Shown here: piece after piece, positions 53,082 to 61,827 of the stretch | Layout of the letters: each line of letters starts with the position of its first letter | Position numbering within the stretch: position 1 is the stretch's first letter | NCBI GenBank assembly: GCA_022822785.1 | Contig: JAJEAL010000008.1 | Coordinates: forward strand, 1-64,000 | Direction of reading: 5' to 3' | Source of the DNA: Candidatus Poribacteria bacterium | Lineage (GTDB): Bacteria; Poribacteria; WGA-4E; PCPOR2b | Length of the DNA: 64,000 nucleotides | The notes under the pieces: generated by a model | Databases searched by the model: none | Told to the model about the DNA's origin: nothing | Seen by the model: only the letters and a program-made list of their open reading frames with translations | Position numbers and translations under genes: made by a program

Positions 53082-53703
53082 ATTTTTTCTCCTTCGTGGA
53101 ACTGATAAAGTTTATTGGTTCATTACTGTACACATTGCGCTCCTCTGGAGCGCAGGCATTGAACCTATCACCGTTCTATAGACATATCGCTCCGCTGGAG
53201 CGAAAACGGTTCAAGATTCATATCTCCTCAAATGTCGATTTTGGAAAATCGACCTACACCGGTGGTAATATTACACCCATGTCGCCCCGCTGGGGCTTGA
53301 GGATTTGGACATACCGCCCGGCTATAAACATGCCGCCCCGCTGGGGCTAAAGACACATTATCCTATTTTCACGTTGGCTCATGTAAAAAGAAAGTGCACA
53401 GCACGAAGAGAAACCGAGTTTTGAAGAAAAAACTCGGTTTCTTTGCACTAAATCTCAACATGAGCGTTCACGTTTTTCCACGACTTTTCAGCCTATGAAG
53501 GGCAACCACAAGGGTTGCCCCTACAGATAATAAATCATAATCCGTAATGAAAGGATAACTGATTTTGGGCGTGTGGACAAGAGATTTCCGATGCTTACTC
53601 TTAATTTTCGCTTGACATTTTTGAGTCGATACCCTATGTTAGATTTAGGTAAATTGTGAATTGAACAAGAATCAAATACTGTTTCTGAAGAAGGGATTGG
53701 GGT
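53082..53703. repeat. Divergent 622-base interval filled with repeats D, G, E and A
   Basis: Family D copies lie at about 53128-53150, 53176-53200, 53277-53300 and 53330-53352. A palindrome GTCGATTTTGGAAAATCGAC (family G, 53233-53252) also occurs near 41090. A complete family E MITE is at 53376-53466, and a family A palindrome at about 53497-53525. Promoters for both flanking genes should be here; bases 53530-53700 are AT-rich and free of repeats. Confidence 0.8.
53376..53466. repeat. Complete family E MITE with 8-bp target duplication
   Basis: Runs from GGCTCATGTAAAAAGAAAGT to AACATGAGCG, with the AAACCGAGTTTTGAAGAAAA hairpin core inside. It is flanked on each side by TTCACGTT, a perfect 8-bp duplication. 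Confidence 0.85.
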
Positions 53704-55071
53704 GTGGCAGGTATAGGTGCAGAGGTGGTTATTTGTGGTGCGGGGATGGCTGGGATTGCGGCGGCGTATCACTTGGCAGTTCGGAATGGGGTTAAGAACG
53801 TCGTCTTGGTGGATGAGCGGGAGCCGCTGACGCTCACGAGCAACAAAGGAACGGAAGCGTATCGAAATTGGTGGCCGGGGCCCGGGGATACGATGGTGCG
53901 TTTTGTGAACCGTTCCATTGACTTGTTGGAGGAGCTAGCGCGAGAGACGGATAACTGCTTCGACATGAACCGACGCGGCTACGTGTTTTTAACGGCGGAT
54001 GAGCAGCAAATCCCCGTCATGAAGGCTGCCGCTGCCGAGACATCTGCGCTCGGCGCAGGACCGATTCGGGAGCATCCGGGTTCTGCCCTGTACATATCCT
54101 CACCGTCCGAAGGTTTTGAGGGTTTGCCTACCGGCGTGGATCTGCTTCTCTCACCGGATCTCGTCCGGGAACAGTTTCCGGCTGTGACGGAAGATGCAGT
54201 AGCGGCGTTGCATGTCCGTCGCGCAGGGTGGTTAGACGCTCAAAAGTTAGGTAAATGGCTGTTAGCCGAGGCGCAACGCGCCGGCGTGCGTCTCGTTCGC
54301 GATAGGGTGATCGATGTTACCGTCACAGATAATCGGGTTACACAGGTTCAGCTTCAATCCGGGGATCATATCAATACCGGCACCTTCGTCATCGCTGCGG
54401 GCCCGTATCTCAAAGCGGTGGGGGCGATGTTGGGGGTGGAGATTCCCGTATTCAATGAGCTGCACGGCAAAATTGCGCTCCGGGATGAGTTGGGGATTGT
54501 GCCGACGGACACGCCGCTGCTGTTTTGGAGCGATCCGATTGAGTTGCCGTGGACAGACGCAGAACGTGAACAGCTGGCAGCGGACGGTGAAACCCGTTGG
54601 CTGCTCGATGAGTTTCCCGCTGGCGTCCATTTCCGGTCACGGATGGACGGTGATACCCACTTACTTCTTGCCATTTGGACGTATGATATTGAACCCCAAG
54701 CGCCCGTTTGGCCCCCGACATTTGATCCAGATTATCCCGAAATCTTGATACGTGGACTTGCTCGGATGATTCCCGGACTGTCGGCGTATTTCGGTCACGG
54801 GGATCGAGCGTACGCCGATGGTGGGTACTACTGTAAGACCCGTGAGAACCGACCGTTGATTGGTCCGCTGCCGGTTGAGGGCGTGTATGTGATTGGCGGA
54901 CTGTCAGGTTACGGCATTATGTCTTCTCAGGCAGCGGGTGAGTTATTGGCGATCCACGTCACGGGCGGCGAGCTCCCGGATTATGCGCCGGCATTTCTGC
55001 TGTCGCGCTATGAAGACCCAGCTTACCAAGCCTTACTAGAGGACTGGGATGTGACATCGGGTCAACTATAG
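53704..55071 (+). CDS. FAD-dependent oxidoreductase (DAO/sarcosine-oxidase type)
   Basis: 455 residues from GTG 53704, preceded by GAAGAAGGGA. The dinucleotide-binding motif is VVICGAGMAGIAAAYHLA at residues 7-24, followed by LVDEREPLTLTSNKGTEAYR. Toward the end, YYCKTRENRPLIGPLPVEGV and VIGGLSGYGIMSSQAAGELL are typical of the glycine/sarcosine oxidase-like DAO group (amine or N-methyl amino acid oxidation). The gene is followed by the SHMT-like gene on the same strand (213 bases away, repeats between), suggesting linked one-carbon or glycine chemistry. Confidence 0.9.
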   Translation: MAGIGAEVVICGAGMAGIAAAYHLAVRNGVKNVVLVDEREPLTLTSNKGTEAYRNWWPGPGDTMVRFVNRSIDLLEELARETDNCFDMNRRGYVFLTADEQQIPVMKAAAAETSALGAGPIREHPGSALYISSPSEGFEGLPTGVDLLLSPDLVREQFPAVTEDAVAALHVRRAGWLDAQKLGKWLLAEAQRAGVRLVRDRVIDVTVTDNRVTQVQLQSGDHINTGTFVIAAGPYLKAVGAMLGVEIPVFNELHGKIALRDELGIVPTDTPLLFWSDPIELPWTDAEREQLAADGETRWLLDEFPAGVHFRSRMDGDTHLLLAIWTYDIEPQAPVWPPTFDPDYPEILIRGLARMIPGLSAYFGHGDRAYADGGYYCKTRENRPLIGPLPVEGVYVIGGLSGYGIMSSQAAGELLAIHVTGGELPDYAPAFLLSRYEDPAYQALLEDWDVTSGQL

Positions 55072-55284
55072 AATCAATGACGCTAGTTTGCAACTGTTGA
55101 TACATTTTCCGATCAAAAATTGAAAGTAACAGGCGGCGCGAGATTTTTTGATTTTGAACCTCTTAAATCCTAACCCCCCTAGCCCCCCTTGTCAGGGGGG
55201 AAAGATGGATTGGGACTTGTCAGGGAAGGACTTGTCAGGGGCTTATGAACCAGCTGCGTAAGTCCTATCTATAATGAGGTTGCT
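55072..55284. repeat. CCCCCTTGTCAGGGGG repeats and a family C end
   Basis: About 55170-55240 has CCCCCTAGCCCCCCTTGTCA and GGACTTGTCAGGG units. CTGCGTAAGTCCTATCTATA near 55252-55272, just before the next gene, is a family C end. Confidence 0.7.
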
Positions 55285-56544
55285 ATGGATTTCAATGGAA
55301 AAGTTAAAGAGATTCGCTCTCTATTGGCGCAGCACAACAGGTTTCGCGGGGACTGTCTGAATCTGATTGCCTCCGAAAATGTGCCGAGTCCGTTGGTGGA
55401 GGGGCTACTGGTCGAAGATTTGGATCAGCGTTACGGGAATTATATCGGCATCGACCTTCGGGCCCGGCTTTATCAGGGGAATCGGTTTATCGTCGAAATC
55501 GAGGCGCTGGCGCAGGAGTTGGCGAAGCAACTCTTCGGTGCGGCGTATGTCGATCTGCGTCCGCTTTCTGGCAATCTTGCGGGCATCGCCACTACCTTTG
55601 CGTTGGGGCGTCCGGGCGATATTGCGCTTGAGTTACACAACGGGCACCAATATGCGGACAAGCTAGCCTCGTCTCCGCTGCAGGTCTCGCTCGAATCTAT
55701 TGAGATCCCGTGGGACGGGGTTCGGTCCAATATCGATCTCGACCGGACGGTTGCGCTCATTCGGGAGTATCGTCCCAAATTGGTGACGATTGGGTCGGGT
55801 GTGTTTCTTTTTCCGCAGCCGGTGCGCGAACTGAAGGAAGCGATGAACCGATACTGTCCCGATTCGTACCTCATTTATGACGCTGCTCATGTGCTGGGGC
55901 TTATCGCCGGCGGACGGTTTCAGTCCCCGTTGGCGGAAGGCGCGGATGTAGTCATCTCTAGCACGCATAAAACGCTCGCTGGACCGCAGGGTGGGATAAT
56001 TTTGACGAATGACAGATCGCTTGCGGAACAGATTGGTCCCGCGGTTGCCCCGCTGCTTGAGAGCAACCATCATCTCGGTCGCTTGCCGGCGTTGGCGGGG
56101 ACATTCTTAGAGTGGCTGGCTTGTGGTGGAGAACATGCGGACGCAATCATCAGCAACGCAAAGGCGTTGGGGAAGGCGTTACAGGAGCGGGACATTCGTC
56201 TGCTTGGGCAGGAGCTCGGCTTCACAGAATCGCATACGCTAATACCGATTGTTGACGAATTCGGCGAGAGCAAGGCGATGGCGGACCGGCTTGAGGCGTG
56301 CAATATCATCGCCGGTGGGGCGAGCGTTCCGCCGGAGTTGGGATTGCACGGCTTACGGATTGGTGTTCAAGAGGTGACGCGACGCGGTATGACGGCGGTG
56401 GATGTGCCGGAGGTCGCGGATTGTATCGTCAATGCGTTGAAGGGGAAGGATCTCGACGGTGTTAGGGGTCGGGTGATTGCGTTGGCGGGCCGGTTTCATG
56501 GGATGCGGTTTACGCTGTCTGAATCGCGGATTGACGCGGATTAA
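55285..56544 (+). CDS. SHMT-like PLP-dependent enzyme (divergent)
   Basis: 419 residues of the serine hydroxymethyltransferase fold. Recognisable pieces are CLNLIASENVPSPLVEGLL near residue 25, the PLP lysine in VVISSTHKTLAGPQGG near 230, and IYDAAHVLGLIAGG near 195. The region after the active-site Glu is changed (QRYGNYIGIDLRARLYQGNR instead of the usual GYPG/YYGG pattern), so it may be a threonine- or 2-methylserine-aldolase-like relative rather than housekeeping GlyA. The final residues, TLSESRIDAD, coincide with a widespread repeat (GAATCGCGGATTGACGCGGA), which may have replaced the natural C-terminus. Confidence 0.8.
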   Translation: MDFNGKVKEIRSLLAQHNRFRGDCLNLIASENVPSPLVEGLLVEDLDQRYGNYIGIDLRARLYQGNRFIVEIEALAQELAKQLFGAAYVDLRPLSGNLAGIATTFALGRPGDIALELHNGHQYADKLASSPLQVSLESIEIPWDGVRSNIDLDRTVALIREYRPKLVTIGSGVFLFPQPVRELKEAMNRYCPDSYLIYDAAHVLGLIAGGRFQSPLAEGADVVISSTHKTLAGPQGGIILTNDRSLAEQIGPAVAPLLESNHHLGRLPALAGTFLEWLACGGEHADAIISNAKALGKALQERDIRLLGQELGFTESHTLIPIVDEFGESKAMADRLEACNIIAGGASVPPELGLHGLRIGVQEVTRRGMTAVDVPEVADCIVNALKGKDLDGVRGRVIALAGRFHGMRFTLSESRIDAD

Positions 56545-56550
56545 GGGATT

Positions 56551-56577
56551 ACACGGATTTTTCCGAATCCGTGTTTT
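56551..56577 (+). terminator. Possible intrinsic terminator after the SHMT-like gene
   Basis: Inverted repeat ACACGGATT / AATCCGTGT with a short loop, followed by TTTT. It lies 7 bases past the stop, within the repeat tail, between two convergent genes. Confidence 0.5.
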
Positions 56578-56670
56578 CGGTCTGATCGGTTTAATTTGCG
56601 ATTCAGGCAATATTTATAAGTATCTCTCAATTACATTGTCTCTCTTACATCAATTTTGCCGGTGACTGCT

Positions 56671-57153
56671 TCAGAGGTTCGGCATGGGAATTTGTGTATT
56701 CAGAATGTCATCAACAGCTGTGCGCGGCATCTTCACCCCATAGGAGATAGAATTGCAGTATTCAATGAAAGGGCGGGATAACATCAGATAGAAGAGATAT
56801 TTACCTGTACTCTGTAAAGTGGGTCTTATGACTATTATCTCTCCGAGGGAGTAACCCCTATATTCTGCAAAGACGACCTTGTTGAGATAAATACGAAGTT
56901 TATTAAATAACACATCGCTAGATTGAAATTCCACCCCAACTGAATCATAGGGACTGTAAAAACTGAGGACCTTGCCTGTTTCGGATTCGACATTTTCGGG
57001 TGAAATTTTTATAGCATCTGTTTCTGGGATTGATTTCTTGCTTACAACAGTTGCGATATGTTTGATTTTCCCTATTGCCCAATGCCCCGGAATCTTCCCA
57101 AGCCACTCGATGTTGGAATCTTTATAGCTGTTATATCGCTTGTAGATTTTCAT
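56671..57153 (-). pseudogene. Truncated type I specificity subunit (HsdS), first TRD only
   Basis: 160 residues from ATG 57153. It opens YKRYNSYKDSNIEWLGKIPG, the standard HsdS N-terminus, and continues through one target-recognition domain (SPENVESETGKVLSFYSPYD, VVFAEYRGYSLGEIIVIRPT, YLFYLMLSRPFIEYCNSI), ending ILNTQIPMPNL then stop. The helical spacer that should begin around the next residues and the second TRD are missing, so it cannot place a complete type I target. The longer frame to 57195 starts in a repeat and is rejected. Its ATG overlaps the methyltransferase stop (ATGA). Confidence 0.8.
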
Positions 57154-57177
57154 CGGTTTATCTCTACGCAATGCACG

Positions 57178-57236
57178 TCCGGACCAGACGCGCAATGAAT
57201 TGCGCTACTACAAACTGAAGTGCGTAATTCCAACTT
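57178..57236. repeat. Family C fragment inside the methyltransferase 3' end
   Basis: GTCCGGACCAGACGCGCAAT then GAATTGCGCTACTACAAACT and GAAGTGCGTAATTCC. It matches the right arm of family C elsewhere (18.3, 31.1, 58.4 kb) and lies in the reading frame. Confidence 0.8.
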
Positions 57237-57464
57237 CTGATAAATGTCGTAATTTTTGAGTCTTTCAACTGCCGGCTTGAAATATTCATCATTGATTTCG
57301 GCAGCATGGCACTTGCGTTTTAGCTCATGTGCAGATATAGCAGCCGAACATAATCCTCCGAAAGGTTCCCAAATTACATCACCAGCATTACTGCTTGACC
57401 GTATACATAAACTAATGAGTCTCAGCGGTTTTTGATTATTATGTATGCACTTATATTCTTTTTT

Positions 57465-57556
57465 GGCTTATGTCAAAAGAGAGTGCAGAGCGACTTGGAG
57501 AAACCGAGTTTTCAAGAAAAAACTCGGTTTCTTTGCACGATTTCTTTACATGAGCG
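57465..57556. mobile_element. 92-bp family E MITE inside the methyltransferase gene
   Basis: Ends GGCTTATGTCAAAAGAGAGT and its inverted partner TTTCTTTACATGAGCG; hairpin core GAAACCGAGTTTTCAAGAAA plus AAACTCGGTTTC. Flanked by TCTTTTTT on both sides (57457-57464 and 57557-57564). The GG ends and 8-bp duplication fit mobilisation by an ISL3- or IS256/IS1595-like transposase (inference). Confidence 0.9.
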
Positions 57557-58348
57557 TCTTTTTTTAGACGTTCATTTCCTCGAACCGCTGGTTCTCGCCA
57601 AACGTTTGTGGTCCCGTTTTCACAATAAAATTTACTTCTTAATTTCGTCCATCCTCTGCCCGTAATGGGTTTTTGACCATCCAGTGAAAAGTATGGTTGA
57701 CCATCTTTACGTCCGTATCTATTAGCATATTCAACAATCTTTTCAAATGCTTCGGGGGGTGGATAATACCAAAGATGGTCTTTTGTAAAATATTTCCTTG
57801 TTGCTGCATTTCTGACGCCGCACGCCTCATTGGTTTTATAAAGGGGAAGTCCAGTTCGCTCCCATTCATAGCGAAGCCATTGCTGCATATCCATCTGGAT
57901 ACCATCTACTTTGAAAGAGGCCTTCTTGATATACTGAGCACACACTTCAGTTACCACAGGAAATTTTCTGAGCGTTTTACTGTTTGAATTACCAGCGATG
58001 TGTGCTATTCCTTTATCCCATATATGACAATTTCTGTATTCCCAACCGTGCTCTACTAAAGTCGGGTGGACGTTTGCCCAGCCTATTTCCGTATTCCAGA
58101 ACCAGAGCGTCGTTATAGGTGTCGAATACTCACTCCACTTCTCTATGTGTGGTTTATACCATTTGGGCAGACATTCTGCAGTTGGCGGATCGCCGCGGTA
58201 ACCACTTACACCATAAGGGCCGTCGGAAATAATTGCAACAGGAGATTCCCATTTCGAGTATAGATCGAGAGAATCACCAGCATATATAATAACCCCATCT
58301 CTTTCGTAAGATTCCATCATTAATCCTTTACTCACCCAAAATCTCAAT

Positions 58349-58495
58349 TGGATAGGACTTACGCAGTTGAATGCTCAAACCAACCCCCTGTTCCCCTTAT
58401 CAGGAGTAGTTCGGTAGGTTTGTAGTGGGGCGATTTATCGACCGGGGTAACGCGCAATGAATTGCGCTACTACAAACCGAAGTGCACAATCCCTA
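58349..58495. repeat. Family C element
   Basis: TAGGACTTACGCAGTTGAAT at the left and CTACTACAAACCGAAGTGCA at the right, with CCCCTTATCAGG and GGGGCGATTTATCGACC modules between. The rest of the 58321-58720 gap holds no gene. Confidence 0.8.
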
Positions 58496-58720
58496 TTAGA
58501 GAAAGAAAAATTCAAACGAATGGTTTTAGCAATCGCATATCCAACTGCGTCTGTCAGAAATCGTTTACAATCATATCATCCGAAGCGAACTCCGTCAAGC
58601 GTAGAAGACAGGACGAGGTAAAGGGAAACCTGTATGCAAACCCGCTTGAACATAACACGAAGATGAAGTATACTTGGATTGTCGGCCAAATTGAACTGGA
58701 ATAATGGAGGAAATCTTTTT

Positions 58721-59737
58721 ATGGCTTCAACAGACAGTAAGATCCGCATTGGTATCTATGGGTGCGGGTCTTGGGCGAATCGGACTCACATCCCGAACCT
58801 GCTGAAACTGAATGGCGTTGAAATTGTCGCCATCTGCGATAGCAGTCTAGAGTCGCTCACATCAACAGTGGAAGCGTTCGATATTTCCAAAACCTACCGC
58901 GATGGACACGAGATGGTGGAGAATGAAGAGATGGACGCCCTTTACTCGGTCGTCCCGGCGTATGCACGTACCGATGTGGAGGCGACCGCTGCAACAAAAG
59001 GGGTGCATATTTTCAGTGAAAAGCCGCAGGCCTTGACAATGGAGGTCGCCCACAAACTGGACGACGCGATTCGCGGTGCCGGTGTGATGAGCACGGTCTG
59101 TTTTCGGGAACGGTATCGCCCAATTTTCCAAGAAGCGCGCAATCGTCTGGAGGGACAAGAGATTGTCCACGTCCGATTCCAAAGTATCAGCGGACTGCCC
59201 GCCGTTCCAACCGGGGCGCAGCAGGATTCGTGGTGGTCGGATATGGACAAGTCCGGCGGACAGGCGTTGGATTGGGGCGTCCACGCGACCGACTATGCAC
59301 GTTTCATGACGGGCTTGGATGTTGAACGGGCGCAGGCGTTCTACTGTGAGCGACCATCGTACCACAACCCGCTGACCTCCTCTTTCAACTACTGCTTCTC
59401 CAACGGAGCGACGATGACGCTGACCTTCATTTCCGCGGCTCCTAACTTTCGGGCTGAGCCGTGGTTCACCATCTTCTATGAAGGTGGACATCTATCGGTC
59501 TACGGATACGATTCGATTGAGGTAAATGGTGAACCGGTCTATCAGGCGGCGGAATTCGATCCGTGGTTCGAGCAGGACCGGATTTTCATTGAAGCGGTGC
59601 GGACAAACAATCCCAGTCTGCTGCTGAATGACTATCACGACGGGCTTTTCTCGTTAGCCCCGGTGCTTGCCGGTTGGGAGTCCGCCCGTCGAAATGGGGA
59701 ATGTATCCATGTTCCGTCGTTTATGGGGAAGAAGTAA
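58721..59737 (+). CDS. Gfo/Idh/MocA family oxidoreductase
   Basis: 338 residues from ATG 58721, which has ATGGAGGAAA upstream. The Rossmann motif IRIGIYGCGSWANRTHIPNL (residues 7-26) and AICDSSLESLTSTVEAF are followed by HIFSEKPQALTMEVAHKLDD, keeping the catalytic lysine near residue 95, and by the C-terminal domain with QDSWWSDMDKSGGQALDWGV and HATDYARFMTGL. Substrate unknown. Upstream is the decayed restriction locus; downstream is the double metallo-beta-lactamase gene. Confidence 0.88.
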   Translation: MASTDSKIRIGIYGCGSWANRTHIPNLLKLNGVEIVAICDSSLESLTSTVEAFDISKTYRDGHEMVENEEMDALYSVVPAYARTDVEATAATKGVHIFSEKPQALTMEVAHKLDDAIRGAGVMSTVCFRERYRPIFQEARNRLEGQEIVHVRFQSISGLPAVPTGAQQDSWWSDMDKSGGQALDWGVHATDYARFMTGLDVERAQAFYCERPSYHNPLTSSFNYCFSNGATMTLTFISAAPNFRAEPWFTIFYEGGHLSVYGYDSIEVNGEPVYQAAEFDPWFEQDRIFIEAVRTNNPSLLLNDYHDGLFSLAPVLAGWESARRNGECIHVPSFMGKK

Positions 59738-60018
59738 TACCAACCCTGACAAAGCGTAACGTATTGTTGAAACGTGAAGGTCATTGGTTCATTGGTTTAC
59801 TAGTACATCGGTTCATTAATGAACGAGTGAACTAATGGACTAGAGTAGATTTTAGAATTAATGAGACACGCCAAACCGGCGCAGTTGGAAACAGTGCCTA
59901 CCAAACGGGGGACCGGGTTGAGACGGCGCAGTTGGAAACAGCGCCTACCAAACACCGGGAGTGAAACCGCACCGCATCGGCGCAGTTGGAAACAGCGCCT
60001 ACCAAACGGGGGACCGGA
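59738..60018. repeat. Family B left end with repeated GGCGCAGTT cargo
   Basis: Left end TAGATTTTAGAATTAATGAG near 59844, then three cargo units of CGGCGCAGTTGGAAACAG(C/T)G type (about 59877-59900, 59930-59952, 59976-60006). The right MITE end is missing. The last unit abuts the next gene's start. Confidence 0.8.
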
Positions 60019-61821
60019 ATGAGGCAGCCAAGTATGAGAAAGCTGACGGATCATCTCTTTTTTGTTCAGGACACGTGCAGCGTTTATGGGGTAACGGCAA
60101 ACGGTAAAACCTCCCTAATAGACTGTGGAACATCTCCAGCGAGACTTGAGGCCAACGGCGTTCAGGGGGTTGATCAGGTGTTACTGACCCATTTCCATCG
60201 GGACACCTGTTCCGCTGCAGCCCATTGGAAAAGGGGCGGAGCCCAGATTGTCATTCCGTTTGCGGAGAAGCGTTTCTTTGAGGAGAGCGATACCCTCAAG
60301 GCGTCCTACGATATTTACGACAACTATACCTCCTACTATCCGTGTTTCGGTCCTCTGGAGGATATTGCGCCGGAGCGGTACGCTTACGACTATGAGAGCG
60401 TGTCATGGGAGGGGATGCGTTTCGATGTGATTCCGTTGCCCGGTCACACCTTCGGCTCGGTGGGCTATCTTTTCGAGTTGGCTGGCCAACGGGTCCTCGC
60501 CTGTGGAGATCTGATGTCGGGTGCTGGGAAAATTCGGGACTATTTCTGGAGTCAGTGGAACTATATGGACTTCCAGGGGCATATCAATCATCTGGAGAGT
60601 CTGAAGACTGCTGCGGCGCTTGACGTAGATCTGATTTTGCCGGGGCACGGCGAACCGTTTGAACCGACTGAGGAATCGTTTTCTGAGCTACAGGCGGCGT
60701 TGGCGGAATTGTACGAACTCTTTCATGCTCAACCTTACAAACAGTATCGTCCCGAATTTCGTCGGGTAACGGAACATGTCTACGAGATTACGAACTCCGT
60801 TGCAAACACCTATATCGTCCGGGACGATGCGGGACACGCACTTTTTATCGACTGTGGCTACACCTCCAACGCACCTATCAGCGCGAATCCGCACCGCTAT
60901 ATTGATAACCTATCGCCTTATCTGGAAACGGAGTTGGGGATTCACACCGTCGAATGGTTTCTGCCGACCCATTATCACGACGATCACCTTGCTGGCTACC
61001 CGATGTTGCACGCGCGTTATGGGACGCGGGTGGTGTCGTCTCCGGAGCTCAAGGATATTCTAGGGCATCCAGAGAATTACGATATGCCTTGCGCGGTGCC
61101 TCACGGAATGACGGTTGATCACATTGTTGAACGCGGAGAGGCTTTCCGGTGGCGTGGGATTGATTTTTTCGTCGAACAGCATCCGGGACAGACTCTTTAC
61201 CATCACCTCATTTGGTTCACGGTTGATGGAAAGAAATTCCTGAGCGTTGGGGATAATATCTCCGGGATGTCATTCAGGGAACAGCGGGATTTTATTCACT
61301 CATTTATCCCGAAGAACCGGACGCCTGTGTCGAGCTATCGGGATATGCCGCAGCAGATTCTTGATGCGGAGCCGGACTATCTTTTTACGGGTCACGGCGG
61401 TTGCGTCGCTTTTGATCGGGGGAAAGCAGAGCGGTGGGTTGATTGGATGGATAGGTGGACGGATCTCTTTACGCAGATTATTGACCGACCACACCCGAAT
61501 ATGGGGATGGATCCGCATTGGGTGGAGTTCTATCCGTATAAGGTTCGCATTCAGCCTGGAGAGACAGTGACGTTCAACGCGACTATCACGAATCACGAGG
61601 CGGAGGCGCGGACGTGCACCCTTCGGTTCCGTTCGGTGGACGGTGTGCAGCTTTCCCCGACAACGAGAGACCTCCAAGTAGCGGGTAGTGCCACTACTAT
61701 CTGTCAGGTAGAGGCGACTTTCCCGATGCAGTTTACCACCCACGCCCTTCCCATCGTGGCAGATGTTACTTGGGATGGGGCACATCTCGGCGAAATTGCT
61801 GAGGCGGTCGCTTACTGGTAG
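60019..61821 (+). CDS. Tandem metallo-beta-lactamase-fold hydrolase
   Basis: 600 residues if started at ATG 60019 (ATG 60034 is also plausible; the upstream 11 codons are repeat-derived). Two MBL domains follow each other. Domain 1 (about 1-235) has LTHFHRDTCS (H58, H60, D62), with a Thr where the second-metal His usually stands, plus PLPGHTFGSVGY and LPGHGEP. Domain 2 (about 245-490) has a full LPTHYHDDHLAGY motif (H318, H320, D322, H323), EQHPGQTLYHHL, SVGDNIS and FTGHGG. About 100 C-terminal residues form a beta-sandwich (VRIQPGETVTFNATITN). Substrate unknown. An ordinary single-domain hydrolase would be half this size. Confidence 0.88.
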   Translation: MRQPSMRKLTDHLFFVQDTCSVYGVTANGKTSLIDCGTSPARLEANGVQGVDQVLLTHFHRDTCSAAAHWKRGGAQIVIPFAEKRFFEESDTLKASYDIYDNYTSYYPCFGPLEDIAPERYAYDYESVSWEGMRFDVIPLPGHTFGSVGYLFELAGQRVLACGDLMSGAGKIRDYFWSQWNYMDFQGHINHLESLKTAAALDVDLILPGHGEPFEPTEESFSELQAALAELYELFHAQPYKQYRPEFRRVTEHVYEITNSVANTYIVRDDAGHALFIDCGYTSNAPISANPHRYIDNLSPYLETELGIHTVEWFLPTHYHDDHLAGYPMLHARYGTRVVSSPELKDILGHPENYDMPCAVPHGMTVDHIVERGEAFRWRGIDFFVEQHPGQTLYHHLIWFTVDGKKFLSVGDNISGMSFREQRDFIHSFIPKNRTPVSSYRDMPQQILDAEPDYLFTGHGGCVAFDRGKAERWVDWMDRWTDLFTQIIDRPHPNMGMDPHWVEFYPYKVRIQPGETVTFNATITNHEAEARTCTLRFRSVDGVQLSPTTRDLQVAGSATTICQVEATFPMQFTTHALPIVADVTWDGAHLGEIAEAVAYW

Positions 61822-61827
61822 CGGTTC

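Larger units (their letters stand above)
57150..58320 (-). pseudogene. DNA (N4/N6) methyltransferase split by a 92-bp MITE
   Basis: The frame opens at ATG 58320 (AAAGGA upstream). Visible motifs: GVIIYAGDSLDLYSKWESPV, motif IV region IISDGPYGVSGYRGD near residue 38, FWNTEIGW, and NVWREPAVRGNERLKK. A MITE at 57465-57556 then interrupts it and creates a stop at 57451. After the element the frame resumes in another phase with HNNQKPLRLISLC, GDVIWEPFGGLCSAA (motif I-like) and CHAAEINDEYF. Removing the MITE plus one 8-bp duplicate restores one open frame of 356 codons ending at the ATGA overlap with hsdS. A family C repeat supplies the last 20 or so codons. Confidence 0.85.

Noticed and set aside
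57154-57195. 14-codon extension of the hsdS fragment
   Set aside because: Coded by a family C repeat; HsdS homologues begin at the MKIYKRY start.
57432-57665. 77-codon plus-strand frame
   Set aside because: It is the reverse reading of the MITE and the methyltransferase gene.
58462-58704. 80-codon plus-strand frame upstream of the third Gfo/Idh gene
   Set aside because: No domain, begins in a family C repeat; likely non-coding leader.
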